A stretch of DNA of 64,000 nucleotides from Colius striatus (Eukaryota > Chordata > Aves > Coliiformes > Coliidae). The stretch covers positions 7,627,501 to 7,691,500 of the forward strand of contig NC_084769.1 of NCBI RefSeq assembly GCF_028858725.1, in the 5' to 3' direction. Under the pieces are notes generated by a model. The model had not been told where the DNA came from. It ran no database searches and saw nothing but the letters and a program-made list of their open reading frames with translations. A program made the position numbers and the translations under genes. Every line of letters starts with the position of its first letter. Position 1 is the first letter of the stretch. Below, piece by piece: positions 1 through 11,999 of this stretch.

Positions 1-727
1 TCACGTATACTAAACACAAAGTAAAGATCTGGAGCTGCGAAACACCTTCCTCTATCATCACTATGCTGTCTAAACGAGTTGGGTAAAAACAGGTCAGGGA
101 CAAGATGGCAAACTTGGAAGTGTGAAAGGTTTTGTGAAAAGGTACTACATCTATTTCTGAAGTACCATTTGGACATTTCAGAGGACAAGCATGACATGAC
201 AGACCTGAACAAAGAGTGTTCCAAGGACAGTCAGTTTTTCACCGTTCTTCTAAATTAAGTCTCAATTTTAAATCCAGTTAAGGGCTACCTAAGTCCTATC
301 AAGCACAGAAAGCTTTGTAATACTCAAGGAAAGAACAGTGTGGTCTATGGTTACTTGCTGCTCTGTGTTAGGGAGTAGTGACAGAAATTTTCTGACAGAG
401 TATGACTGATGGAAAAACAGTTCCACTGGACACAAAGGCATTTTCAACAGTTCAAAAGTAACACAACAGAATCTGCCTGAGCATTTATCTCTTAACAAGT
501 ATTACATTACATGTTTTTGAGACAAAGACAGATAAATCCTGCAAGACAAAAACAGCTGGGGAGGAGGCAAAGAAAAGTCTCAGAGAACTCAAGCTGTGAA
601 ACAGAGAAAACAAAGGTTTGTATGGAGGGAAGAAACTTGGGAGGAGCATGTATACGTGCTAAATAGAAAAATTAATCCCTCCAATGGACAAGAATATCTA
701 CTTAAGTGGCACTTCAGGACATGTTTT

Positions 728-762
728 TTTCCATCCAAAACCATTCTATGATTCTACTCTCT
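728..762 (+). repeat. CR1 3'-tail remnant
   Basis: The text CCATCCAAAACCATTCTATG followed by ATTCTA resembles the last 30 bases of an old CR1 element in plus orientation. It is too short to assign to a subfamily. Confidence 0.4.
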
Positions 763-871
763 AAGTGTAATTAGCATAAATCCAAAACAGAATTCTACTC
801 AACACCGTTTGTCTTGCCCAGATCATACAGTGGATGCATGAAACTCCTGCAGTCACACACCAGTCTCCTAC

Positions 872-1012
872 CTTCTGTGAGGCTTCTTTTGGTGGTGACA
901 TTTTGATTTTACCCTCCATGGTTTCCAAGTGCTTTTTCCGATAGGTGGTAACATGCAGCTTGCTCTCTTAGTCTTTCACTGCCTTGGCAATCATCATCCC
1001 ATCAAGGATCTT
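872..1012 (-). pseudogene. Coding-like block with an in-frame stop; parent not recognised
   Basis: Read on the minus strand this gives 47 codons. A single TAA is at codon 15, and the block ends exactly at a donor-like CAGAAG|GTAGGAG. The residues after the stop (ESKLHVTTYRKKHLETMEGK, then IKMSPPKEASQK) have a protein-like, lysine-rich composition. A TAG precedes the block. It could be a broken retrocopy fragment or chance. I do not recognise the protein, and it does not fit R3HDM1. Confidence 0.25.
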
Positions 1013-4000
1013 CTATCTATTTATTAATGGTTATTTTTCAGTGCAGAGGTATTTAAAATTCTTCTTCCCCCACTCATTGTAACACCTGGATTGTAGACTA
1101 TCCCACAAGAGAAATCCAGGCTCTTGTCAGCATTTCCTGACACATTAACTTTCTAACAACAGTTCTTACAGTGGATGAAGTATTGTCTGTCTTTCCACCC
1201 AGTGACTAAGGCAACAAACTTCAGACCCTGCATTCTAGCTAATTGTGAATTAGTGTATTGTCACCTGACCTGAATAAGATTAACAAGTGGGAGACAGAAG
1301 TGACTAGTGAACCAAAACCTTTGATCACAAAAGCTACTGTAGTGCTGACATGCACATGACTTCTGTAAAAGCACTTTTCATGAGTGCCTCGTTTCCACTT
1401 CCATTTAAATGTTATTTGATGGTCAGCTGAAAAGAGGACAATTCAGTGTTGCATAGATTCGTACTGTCACATTCAAAAATCTTCCTTAATAATTTTTATA
1501 ACTATCATGCTGCTTTAAGATTGCCACAGTTACATTCCCAAATATAAACACCAATTTCTGGAACTGCGAAGGTCCAGAAACATAAAGTCAAATCATGACA
1601 GGTTTAGACAGAGAAAAGATCATGGCTTGTTTCTCATTTGGCTGTAAAGAAGTTTAAAACCAAGTAGCAACTGTAACCAAGCATATTACGGTAGTTTGAC
1701 AACAAGCTTGAAACCTATTAAGCAGTTAAATACTATCTGGGAAGTCCAAAGCCAAGTCCCATACAACTCTAACTCCACAAACTGTCCTCTTATGTACTCC
1801 ATTAGTAACCTAAAGAACAGACTAAATCTGATAATCTCTAACATTTCCCTGCAAATCCTTTACTCTTTTTCCCCACCACTACAATAACTTTTAATCTGCA
1901 CTTAGAGAAGCACATCCAGGGAATTGTCCCTAGTTAGACTATTTAATTATCCATTAGTTAAAAACTTGCTGACTCCCCTAGTTTTCTCAGAAGTGGTGTT
2001 TACTATGGACATGCCGATATTTTTTGTTTGTGTTTTAGCAGAAAACACGCTTTCCACAAAAAAGGCCCAAATATATAACATATTTGCACTAGCAGATACC
2101 ACAATACAAATGACATTAACTTTGTCATTTGTCCCACCTTGTCTTCCTACCACTCTGGAAATCAGCATCCTCAACCTACAAACTCAGTTTTTAATTACAG
2201 TAACACTTATGCTGAGATTCTGACTTTGACAGAAAACTCACTTTAACACTAAATGAAGGTGACAGTAAAGCTGCCTCCATCAAACAGCCTTTGTTATCCA
2301 GTTGTTCAGTTCATCTTTCACATGGCAGATCAAGCATTTCAGCCACCAACTATTACTCCTGTACAAGAACAAAACCAGGCAACCAAGTCCCTTGCCAAAC
2401 CCCTCCCCATACATCGATGGCACCAAAAGATTTTCTCTAGATGAGGTCTGACTATGCAGTAACATCTGTTTGCATGAGGAAAGCTTTGCCACTTGTGTCT
2501 CATAGAAGTTTCCACAGTAACTTGTTAAATGAGATGCACTGAATGAGGGAAATGGGAACGAGATTTTTTTTTTCCAAAGTTATTGAACTGTATGAAAATA
2601 AATGAACCTTAAAATTAATTTTTAAGGCTGCTACTAGCATATGCCATTGATTCAAGAAAATACCAGTTCAGCTATAATATCTACCAGCTTTTCAGCTGCA
2701 GTTCTCTCTTGTGTTACAGGAGAAGTATTTCATTTTAAGGATTTCTTTTTTCCATAACATTATCTATTTACACTGATGCCAGTCTTAATAAAGCCAGCAG
2801 ATATTGAAGTGTAAAACTGTATTGTTATTACAGTGGTCTACAAGATTTATTTGGAAGCAATTTAACACAGCAGATAGAGCTTACTTCACTCAGTGGAATA
2901 CCAAATTGTTAGTCTCCAACAACATAACTCCCAAAAGAAGCTTTTAATCAAATTCTCAATAAAAAGAATCTAATAAGCCACTGTCTTGGTTTTCCTACCC
3001 ACATGAGAATGCTGTCATACCCCATATCCCAATCAGGATTTTTATCAGAGAACTGTTTATTATTAACCCATTGTTTCCTACAGAAAACTATGTTTTTTGA
3101 AATGCAAGCTTCTGTGTTTTCTCTTAGACATGTGACTAGTTTTCTAGCTTGTGCCAGAAAATTTCAGTTGCTTTGCTTAACTCCTCACCTCATCTAAGAC
3201 AGTTACAGTCTTCAATGACCAAGTGGGAAGCCTCATCCAGGAGTTAGCTAGTTTGTTCCATGTGAAAGAGACCCATCTTTCAAGGACCATCTTTTAAGGT
3301 TCTTGAGCATAAACACCAGCTCGCACAACTAAACATTTAAGATATTACATTTGCTGCCATAAAATTCTTAATCCATCCTTATTTGATGTGTTCTTCTTTA
3401 CAAATAAGGTATTTTTATTCTATTTCCTCTGCCTCCTTTTCACTAGAAATTTGATGCCACAATTCCCTTACAGGAAAGGTTGCTCATTTATATGCACGGA
3501 TTCTTCAGTGTATGCATGAGGACTGCTTAAGCTTTCCTGCCTAACAAAGCACATGCCAAAATTGTCAAGCAGCAAAAAGCAGAGGAAAAGGGAAGGTAAC
3601 GGGAGTAACTGGATAGCAGCCAAGATGGGATCACAGCTCAGCAGTTTGCTCCGTCATGGATGCAGGTAGAAAGGCTGAACCTTCTGCTGGTGGCTAAGGC
3701 AGGACTCAGACCTACTGGCCTCAGGAGCTCTGCTGACTTGATTCCTCTGACACTTGGGGGTTGGGATTACCTACATAAGATTACTTTAGCCTTATGCTTT
3801 ACAGCTCTGCTGTAAAAGTTACACCTGAGCCACTTGTACATTGCACACAGCTCAAGAATCCTAGATGGGTCACTCTTACCCAGGACAAACATGCTTAGCC
3901 ATGGTGCAGTGCTTTGTTCATACAAGCAATACTCAACATCTAACTACACTATTACTATATATATTATTCTTAACGCTGTCCAGGAACTCTTAAACTCTGT

Positions 4001-4360
4001 CAGGGTTCAGCAACAGTCAAACACAGCTTGAGTGCAGAGTTTGTCCCTTGTCCTACTACAATGAAAAGACTGAACATCACATGTGCACTCAAGAAAACAC
4101 AAATGCGGACAAGTTGCCTGGATCCCATGAAAACTGCTCAACTACTCCTAACAGTTAAAAATGATTGACACATATTTACATAAATATAAACACAGAAGTG
4201 GGACACAGAAAGAGAGAGGAAGCAATAATTACTTTACTTGCAATCCTTAACACTGATCAAGTCATCCTGATCTGTATCAAAGAAACATGTTAAAAGATCA
4301 CGAGAAAGGGAGACGAACGAGATACAGATTTAGTGAAATACAAAGTGAAAAGCTTCTTAC

Positions 4361-4528
4361 CGGCATACTGTTTGTATCAGGACAATTTTCATCCTTTTCC
4401 ACTTGAATCTGCTCCTGACTTCCTGATTTTACAAGATTTTCAATGGGGTCTGTATCTTTAAGTTCATCTTCCGAACCCTTCATTGCATCAGTTTCATCTT
4501 TTACAATGAGAATATCAGACATCCTCAT
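4361..4528 (-). CDS. R3HDM1: R3HDM1 first coding exon (partial CDS, codons 1-56)
   Basis: The minus strand encodes 56 codons starting MRMSDILIVKDETDAMKGSE and ending in NSMP, followed directly by a donor (CCG|GTAAGAAG), so the intron is phase 0. The N-terminus matches the family: MRMSD, then VKDET, KDT, ENL and VEK blocks in the same order as in human R3HDM1. R3HDM1 is a cytoplasmic protein with R3H and SUZ domains thought to bind single-stranded nucleic acid or RNA. Those domains are encoded further left, outside the window, and this exon is the acidic, poorly structured N-terminal tail. An in-frame TAA lies 12 nt upstream of the first ATG, which fixes the start region. The first ATG has C at -3 (weak context) and the second (codon 3) has A at -3, so some initiation at Met3 is plausible. 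The gene identity is very likely; the exact protein start is less certain. Confidence 0.9.
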
Positions 4529-4568
4529 TAGAAAAGGTTATTTTAAAATTCTACAGGAAATTCGGAAC
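4529..4568 (-). other. R3HDM1: R3HDM1 exon 2, 5'UTR part and splice acceptor
   Basis: Two AG acceptors lie just upstream of the start codon on the minus strand. One follows a good pyrimidine tract (TACTTTTTCTTTGTCCTAAAG) and starts the exon at 4568. The other (TTTCCTGTAG) would start it at 4550. Both keep the in-frame upstream stop TAA in the transcript, so the choice does not change the protein. I favour 4568 because its pyrimidine tract is longer. Confidence 0.65.
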
Positions 4569-7500
4569 CTTTAGGACAAAGAAAAAGTAGATGACTGAGT
4601 AAATTTAAATTGCTAAAACCAAAATACATGCCTAAACAGTACTCAAAATAAACATGATTTTCCTGCAACAAGGATTACTCCTCCTAAAACTTTTTCCTGT
4701 CTTGTCTCAGAGGAAAAGACTGACCATTTTTCTGTCAACCACTTTTATCAAGAGGCTTATAGTAACAGACATCTCTACAAACAAGAACCAAGAGCTACAC
4801 TATAGGATAATGCTTGTAGGTTTTCCCTTCCATATTTTCAAATAACCATTTAGATACTCCAAATCAAACCAGGTTCCAAACAAAAGAAGGCAAGCTTTTC
4901 TCTTTTGGAAGGAAGAGAGAATTATGTATGGATGTATTTTGAAAATGGTTGAAAGCATGTCAATGAAGCATAATGTATCAAATGTGAAATTATTCTTAAA
5001 CTTCATTAAAACTTTAAAGTCTCTTAGTTACAACTGCAACAAGTTCCTCATGTGGGAACTACGTTACCTACTAAATATTGCAAACCAAATCTTAATGAAA
5101 TTAATCACTCTCTCAAAAGCAACAAAGGAGAAAAAGACAGTTTGGGTAATGAGGATAATAACAGTTATCAGTAACTATAATTTATAATAATAATTTTAAA
5201 TACTATATAAAGATAACTAATGATTACAGCTGTCATAGAACCACCCCAAATTTCCCCTAAGAACTGTAAGTTCTTGTCATTACTCAGCTACAGTCCAAGA
5301 TGTAAAGCCAAGAATTTTCCATTTCTTTAAAAAAGCAAAGAATGAGATCTGAACGCTTAAAACTCCTTCACAGGAAACAAATAACAACCAGTTATCATTA
5401 TGGAAAGTCTAAGCAAGTATCTGATTTAGTACCTGGTATGTCCTACAGTTTGGGGATTGTGGTCTCCCACAAAAATAAAATAAAATAATCCAAAGTTCCT
5501 TTTCACAGTTGTCAACCAAGATGTCAGTTGTAATGAACCATCTGGAATCTGGCAGGAGGAGTCCCATGTCCTTATCCCCAGTGTAGAGTCCTGGACAGAA
5601 TTATGTTGTCTTGAATCAGCAAGAACATCCCTTTCGAATGCCTAAAAATCAACAAAGAAAAGACATGACGCTTTTCTTTAGGAACACAATGACACCCAGA
5701 ACCTTAAGTCATTTCAATTTAAAAAAAGCATGGAAGAAATCAGCATTTGTCATATCTACTTATTCTACATGCTTTATGTAGCAGTCATCAGGTTTTTCTT
5801 TAAACTTCCAAGATATTTCTGTATTACAGATTTAAGTAGCCGCCACAATAAACATTTCTTTGGCATTCCCAGCCAAACTCTACTTCTATAAACAAGTATC
5901 TTCCAGAGCAGTCTGAAAAGACGGTATGAAATAGGCAGCCCTCCAGGGGTGGAGGACTAATAAGCCATGAAAGGTCACAAATCCCCCTTAATACAACAGT
6001 ATTTTTCTCTTTGTCATAATGATCTACAAGCACAATACATAAACTGTATTTTGGGCAACTTATGTTACAGAAGAAAATTTAATTTTACTCAGTAATCATT
6101 CTTGAATGAGGATTTACAAAATTTTACAGAACTGGCACATGTTCAGTCTTCCCTCTTTTTCAAATCTGCTTTTCTGAGAAGTAAGTCATGTCACCACTCA
6201 CAAGAAAGCATGCATTTGAAGTGGCAGGAAACAACAGACATCTAACAACAACCAAAACTTAACTCTGAGGAGAACACCTCATCGTGCCCAACTACACTCT
6301 CAGTACAACAGAGAAGACTGTAAATGGCATGAAACAGCAGCACAATGTCCCATGGACTTCCAGGTTTCCTTGTAGGTAAGATTAAAGATTGGCTACAATT
6401 ACTTTTCTAGATCTGAAGAAACATACAGATTGACAAGAGATATGAGATACTACAGACATTTTGACTTCATAAATCTTGCTGCAAAGATGTGTGGGAAAGA
6501 AACATAAAAGATAGGCTGTGATTCATGCCTGTAAGAGACCCTCTTCACTGAATCTAATGGAGGGGAAAGATGAAAGAACAAATTGTAAATAAAAAGGTGC
6601 AGAAATGCAACAAAGGATATGCAGTACTGTTTGGTTGTTGAGTTAGTTTTTCCAGACAATCCAGATGGTCATTTAAGATTTTCGAAGAAGCTCATATTAA
6701 TGACCTCTCCTGTAAAAAGGACTTGAACAGAGATGATGTTTGATTTTGTTGACTGACGTATGGTTTATACTGTATTTACATAAATGTTAAAAAAGATTAC
6801 AGACTGAGGACATAAAAAGGCTTCCACTTATGTCCAGCTGCAAACATAATATTGGAAACTAAGTGTATTTTATTGCTACTCCCCACACAAATCACAGAAG
6901 TAGTAACTGTAATCAACATCTTGAACTTTTGTTAATTCTATCAAATTCACTAAAGCTCCTGGCCCTTTGCAACACCATTAAAAAAAACCAGTACTATCAG
7001 CATACTCACTTAGCAAAACTCATGGTGCAAACATTTACATGCCTATGCCAATCCAGAAAACTGTTGCACAAGAAACAATTCCTTATATTTTCTTTGACAA
7101 CCTAACTGCAAATCAGCTCATAACTTGTTATGAATATATTTTTCACCTGCAGACAGACTTGAAGCCTCCAGATTTTATGCTATGCAACCTACAGTAATAG
7201 GGATATAATTGAATAAAAGCTCTATAGTTTCAATTCACAATAAATATTTTTGTTTTATAGAACGCAGTTATTTTCAGCTCTATGCTTCAGATTTAGAGCA
7301 AAACACATAAAAAAGGAAGATGAATCTTGGCTTATCTGAAAAAGAATTTTTAGCACTAACAGACAGATTCACTGAAATTGGTAATGCAACTGGTTTGTGA
7401 CCCACCATCACAAGCTATAATGGATAACATTCCAGCCCTGAAGTTTCCTCTAATGCAAAAAATGTTCATAGCTGAGATAATATGGTTCTAGTTCCTAAAT

Positions 7501-7974
7501 TTGCACAGACTGGATTAAAAAGGACTTAAGGAATTATACGTGCTGCAGACTTGAAGGGGGAGCAGGGCAGATCACAGGCCACCCTTATGAATCCCATCTC
7601 GTTCACTTTCCCACATAAGAAACTCAATAAGTTGATTTACACCAAATCCCAACAATGGCTATAGGCTGGATAATATCAACCAATATAGGCTGGTAGATTT
7701 TAGTAAGAGGGCCGTGATACCTCTGCTCCAAAGTTACCCAAAGAGTTCAAAGGACTGAATATTAGAGATAGAACATTACCTGGTTTTGCACTTAAAAATT
7801 TAAATGGCCAGTAAGGGGTCTTATGAAAAAAGCCTTTCAGTTTTATACCTCCTTTTATAGGTAACAACAACAGGCATCTACTTTACTAGAGAGAAAGTAT
7901 GTAAGAGTGGAGGATAACATGCCATATCTATCTTCTTTAACCTTTAGAAATGCTGTTCCTATCTAAACACTTAT

Positions 7975-8409
7975 TACCAAGCTAGTAAAGGATTTGGAGC
8001 ATGTCTCATATGAAGAACGGCTGAGAGATCTGGGGCTGTTCATCCAGGAGAAAAGAAGGCTCGGGGAGATCTTATCATTCTCTACAACTGCCTGAAAGGA
8101 AGTTGCAGTGAGGTGAGGTTGGTCTGTTCTCCCCAGTAATAAGCAATAGAACAAGAGGAAACAGCCTCAAGTTGCACCAGGGGAGGTTCACACTGGATTT
8201 GAGGAGGATTTTTTTTTGCTGAAAGGGTTGTCGGGCATTGGAACAGGCTGCCCAAGGCGGTGCTGAAGTCACTGTCCCTGGAGGGGTTTAAGAGATGGGT
8301 GGATGCTGCACTTAGGGAAATGGTCTAGTGATTGATAGGGCTGGGACAAAGGCTGGACTCAATGATCTTAAAGGTCTCTTCCAGCTGAAATGATTCTATG
8401 ATTCTATGA
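7975..8409 (+). repeat. CR1 non-LTR retrotransposon, 3' end (about 435 bp)
   Basis: This is a plus-strand CR1 3' segment. It has the GGATTTGGAGCATGTCTCAT and TGAAGAACGGCTGAGAGATC regions (C-terminal ORF2), then CATTGGAACAGGCTGCCCAA, TGGACTCAATGATCTTAAAG, and the terminal octamers TGATTCTATGATTCTATGA. It is 5'-truncated as usual for CR1. It is an old copy with frame breaks, lying antisense to R3HDM1. Confidence 0.93.
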
Positions 8410-9497
8410 AATGTATGTTCTTCCCCTTGATTGTCGTATTGGTAAGACTATATCACCACCATTCACCCTAAATTGTATTCTCTTCCTGAAGAGTGGTGAC
8501 CACTTTGTCTAGACAACTACTCTGAATGTGCCCTTTTTCAGAGGGAAAATTATTAGTACTATGTAGTACTTCTTTGCTCTAGTACTATGTAGCCATATAC
8601 TTCCCAGTCAGAAGATCATAAAAGTCATCAACTCTGTACTCTTACTGCTTTATTTTGCACAATCTACAGGACAAGTGATAAAGAAGACATCAGGAAAAGC
8701 CAGTCTCAAGTTCTACGACATAAGTCTCCTGGATTGTGATACATGAAAAACTACTGGGTCTTTTGTTTCAGGTTCCAACTTGAAAATCATCCTGTGCAAG
8801 TCAGCTAAATGGACTTGTAATGAGTGAGGGTATTTCTGGGAACAGGATCTACTCAACTTAATCCAATTTCTTTAATAGGCATCAAGACTTCCATCTCTTT
8901 CTTGTTGGCAACAGAGATGGAGATAAGAAGCTGGGCTCTGCCCATAACAGAAAAAATCCATTATTTTTCTTCTAAAAAGAAGGTACAAGATAGAAGGGGA
9001 TTGTTTTTCTTTTTTGTTGAAGTTGTTATTGATACTATTGTTGTTAGAAGACCTCACGAAGAGCTGCCATAATAACTAGTATTAATTAAACTCAGAGCAG
9101 GAAATTGGATTAGAAGGCTGGAGATGAAAAATCTACATTCAACATGCAAAGTGGATACACTGCCTATGGAAAGGCAAACAAAAATTTGTTTCTTAAAAAG
9201 GCTTCAGTACATCAAATAATTCAACAGAATTCTCACACAGAACATAATCCTCTGTAGTGGACAATATCCACCTATCTCATTTTTACTGTGAGCAGTTTAC
9301 TCCTTAACCTCACAGTCAAAAAAATCAGTCAGTGCTCAATTCCCAGTGAGGCTTGTTGCAAATGATTCAGAAATCTCCAGACTGCTTGTAGCACCTTCTC
9401 TTAGCTCTCAATACTTGCTTTCCTCTTTTTCTTTATTATCTGGGCAGTAAAAGCTGGAATTCAATTATCTATCTGTACAGTACAGAGAAAGCCATAT

Positions 9498-9690
9498 TTG
9501 CTTGTACTGTGTATCTATGTTAGTGTTTAAAAGAAGAGAAAGAAAAAAATAACCAATGTGCTAAAATTTGAAGGAGGAAGCGGCAATACTTGAGTTGACT
9601 GTCCCAGCACCAGAAGACCAGCAACCACAAGAACGACTGAGAAGATACAGAACCAAAACAGCAGCTAAGGTGAGGGGAAGTATACATTAC
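9498..9690. repeat. Unidentified dispersed repeat, copy A
   Basis: About 190 bp here resemble 45666-45849 in the same orientation. Shared blocks include GTATCTATGTTAGTGTT, AAAATTTGAAGGAGGAA, ACTTGAGTTG, GACTGTCCCAGCACCAGAA, CCAGCAACCACA and CAGAACCAA. The two copies differ by many substitutions and small indels. The sequence is not CR1, has no terminal repeats I can see, and encodes nothing recognisable. Confidence 0.7.
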
Positions 9691-10276
9691 ACCAGAGACA
9701 GGCAGTAAGAAAGACTGATATTCATCCAAGTTTTTAACATGTGAAACATTTGTGTAATTGCTACTCAATTACATGTTAAATGTGGGAAAAGACACAGACT
9801 GAAACTGTTTCTCTCTGGTACCTCTAGATTTCCTGTAAGCATTTCTGAAACACCTCGTACTTCCAAAGTCTTTCACACCTTTCAGAGAAGTAATGCTAGG
9901 GAAGAGGAAGACAGGATACATACACTACAGAAGATTTCTGACCAGGAATTCTCTATTCACAGCTACAAGCACCATGTTCATAATCAAATTAAGTGAAAAG
10001 GCTGGGAATACGCTCAAAACAGTGGGGATGGAGTTGAGAATAAACTGTATTAATCTAATAAAAGATATCTACAATAATGCATTTATGCCCTTGGTTTGCT
10101 CTTGCTACATTTTATTTCTTAATTCTCCCAGCTTGGAATCACAGAGCTGACAGGTCCTCTGCTTACAAGAAAGACCCCTTTATGCATGTACACATACTCT
10201 GAGGAATCACAGCAGTGAGTTATTATTTATGCTGTATTCCATTAAACTGAGAACAATCAATGTTGGGTTTACTTAC

Positions 10277-10316
10277 TTCTATTCTCTTTGAAGCAGGATT
10301 ATAAGGATAATCTTCT
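10277..10316 (-). other. Candidate 40-nt cryptic or alternative exon in R3HDM1 intron 1
   Basis: On the minus strand a 40-nt segment lies between a pyrimidine-rich acceptor (CCTTCCTGATAGTTCCTCTCTAG-like, ending at 10317) and a consensus donor (GAA|GTAAGTAAAC at 10276). Read in one frame it gives EDYPYNPASKRIE. It matches no R3HDM1 sequence I know, so it may be a chance pair of good splice sites. Confidence 0.2.
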
Positions 10317-11810
10317 CTAGAGAGGAACTATCAGGAAGGGGAAAAATGCATAAAAGATGTTCTGCACTAAACAACAATTATCTTCACTACAAAAAGACTA
10401 GACTAGTATTATCCTTGTCAGAAGCCATACTGCCTACTTAAGGGGAATTCACAAATTAACCTGGTTTTTCCTTTGGGAGACTTGAGCTGTTTAAGACCCA
10501 TGTTATTTCAAAAACTCTCGTGTAGAAGTCATTACATGAGAAAACAACAAAACTATAAAGATTGGCCTCATACCACAACTTATATAGCAGATTCATGTAA
10601 CAACTTCCTCCACAGCTTCAGTGGAAGAACTGATTGATCAGTAGAGCAAAACCTCTGCAAAGACTCTTGCCCACTCTAGCATGCTGGTGATACAAGCCTT
10701 CTTTGGGTGTGGAAACACTAATTTTGGGGCTTTTTTTTGTGAAAGGTCAAGATCTTCCCTGGGAAAAAAAGATCTGTGAGAAGACTCTTGTATAAAGACT
10801 TGTTACAAAAGCTTCTCCAGCTATTTTTCACCTCAACTATTTTAGGCATCATTTAAACAATATAAACATATTAGTACTAGCATCATAACCTCAGGGTTCC
10901 TGTGATTAGAACAAACACCAACCCTTCCACCCAACCAAAAACACTCACAAATATCTTTGTTAGGATGAAAGGGGAAAAGCTTTATGCTTGAAGCAGAAAG
11001 ATACCCATCAAAATTATCTCATTCTTACATTAACAAAAACTATGTACAGAACTAACAGAGAATTATTGCATCCAGCTACTGCTTACTTTGAAAGCGGCAC
11101 CTACACACAGTTCCTGGAAACAATTATTTTTGGCACATTCAACCAATGTCTCAGACAGCTAAATCAACAGAGAACTCACTGCTGTCAAAAAGGGAAGGTC
11201 TTCCTTCTCCCTGTGCTCCTGAAGTGTGGTCCTACCTCCACCTTTGCATCAGCTCTGGTGTTTGCTGAACTTGCAGATGGTGTGATTCAAAAAGAAGAGA
11301 CTGAGACCCACAAGCTCTGTGTCTTGAGTAGTTTTCTGCTGGGCTACTGAGCTGTGGTGCACATGAAATTTAAGTGAGCACTAGCCAGCACGAAGAAAGC
11401 AACAAGAGAAACAGAGCAACAGCTGTTCATCCATCTTTTCACAGGTGGTGACTTCTAGATCAGCTCTGCCCTGGTTAAGTCAACTAACCATACCCTTGAA
11501 CAGCACCAGCTGAACTAAAATAAAGCTATGTGAAGATGCAGATAAATACTGGGGAAAAAAGTTTCTATTAACTGACAGCCTGTAGATTAATCCTTAGACA
11601 AAAGATAGACACCCACATTTGAAGCAGGTGAGTCCCTTGTGGAAAACTTTCCCCATGTGAGGGGTGGGAAAAGGCTGGAGGAAACTGCCTCAGGTGATAA
11701 AGGAAGAGGAAAAACACCACCAAATCAAAACCCTCACACAATCTTTAAAATCCTGACTTGGAGAACACGGGGAAGATTCCAGAAGGAGTAACAATTCTCC
11801 TGCCCATCAG

Positions 11811-11945
11811 CAGAATCACAAAATGGTAGAGATTGAAAGGGACCTCTAGACATCACCTAGTCCAACCCTCCTGCTCAAGCAGGTCCACCTAGATCAGGTC
11901 ACACAGGAACATGTCCAGGTGGGTTTTGAAAACCACTAGAGAGTT
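11811..11945 (-). repeat. CR1 3' end fragment (minus orientation)
   Basis: The plus strand reads AGAATCACAAAATGGTAGAG, then AAGGGACCTCTAGACATCAC, TAGTCCAACCCTCCTGCTCA, GGTCACACAGGAACATGTCC and AGGTGGGTTTTGAAAACCAC. This is the reverse complement of a CR1 3' UTR. It lies sense to R3HDM1. Confidence 0.9.
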
Positions 11946-11999
11946 TTCAAAGCTACAGACCATGTAATGGACCAAGCTACACTCACAAATGCTCCGAGA

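Larger units (their letters stand above)
1..4360 (-). other. R3HDM1: R3HDM1 intron 2 (5' part, runs off the left edge)
   Basis: AT-rich sequence downstream of the first coding exon on the minus strand. I searched for the next R3HDM1 exon (Ser/Lys-rich GKRSKSSSKLKL-type segment) and did not find it, so it should lie left of the window. The stretch holds a short CR1 tail remnant near 740 and one coding-like block with a stop codon (872-1012). Nothing else is recognised. Confidence 0.75.

Noticed and set aside
5433..5641. About 69 open codons on the minus strand between an acceptor-like and a donor-like site
   Set aside because: There is no recognisable protein, it includes a low-complexity ATTTTATTTT run, and the donor is weak. 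It is within chance expectation.
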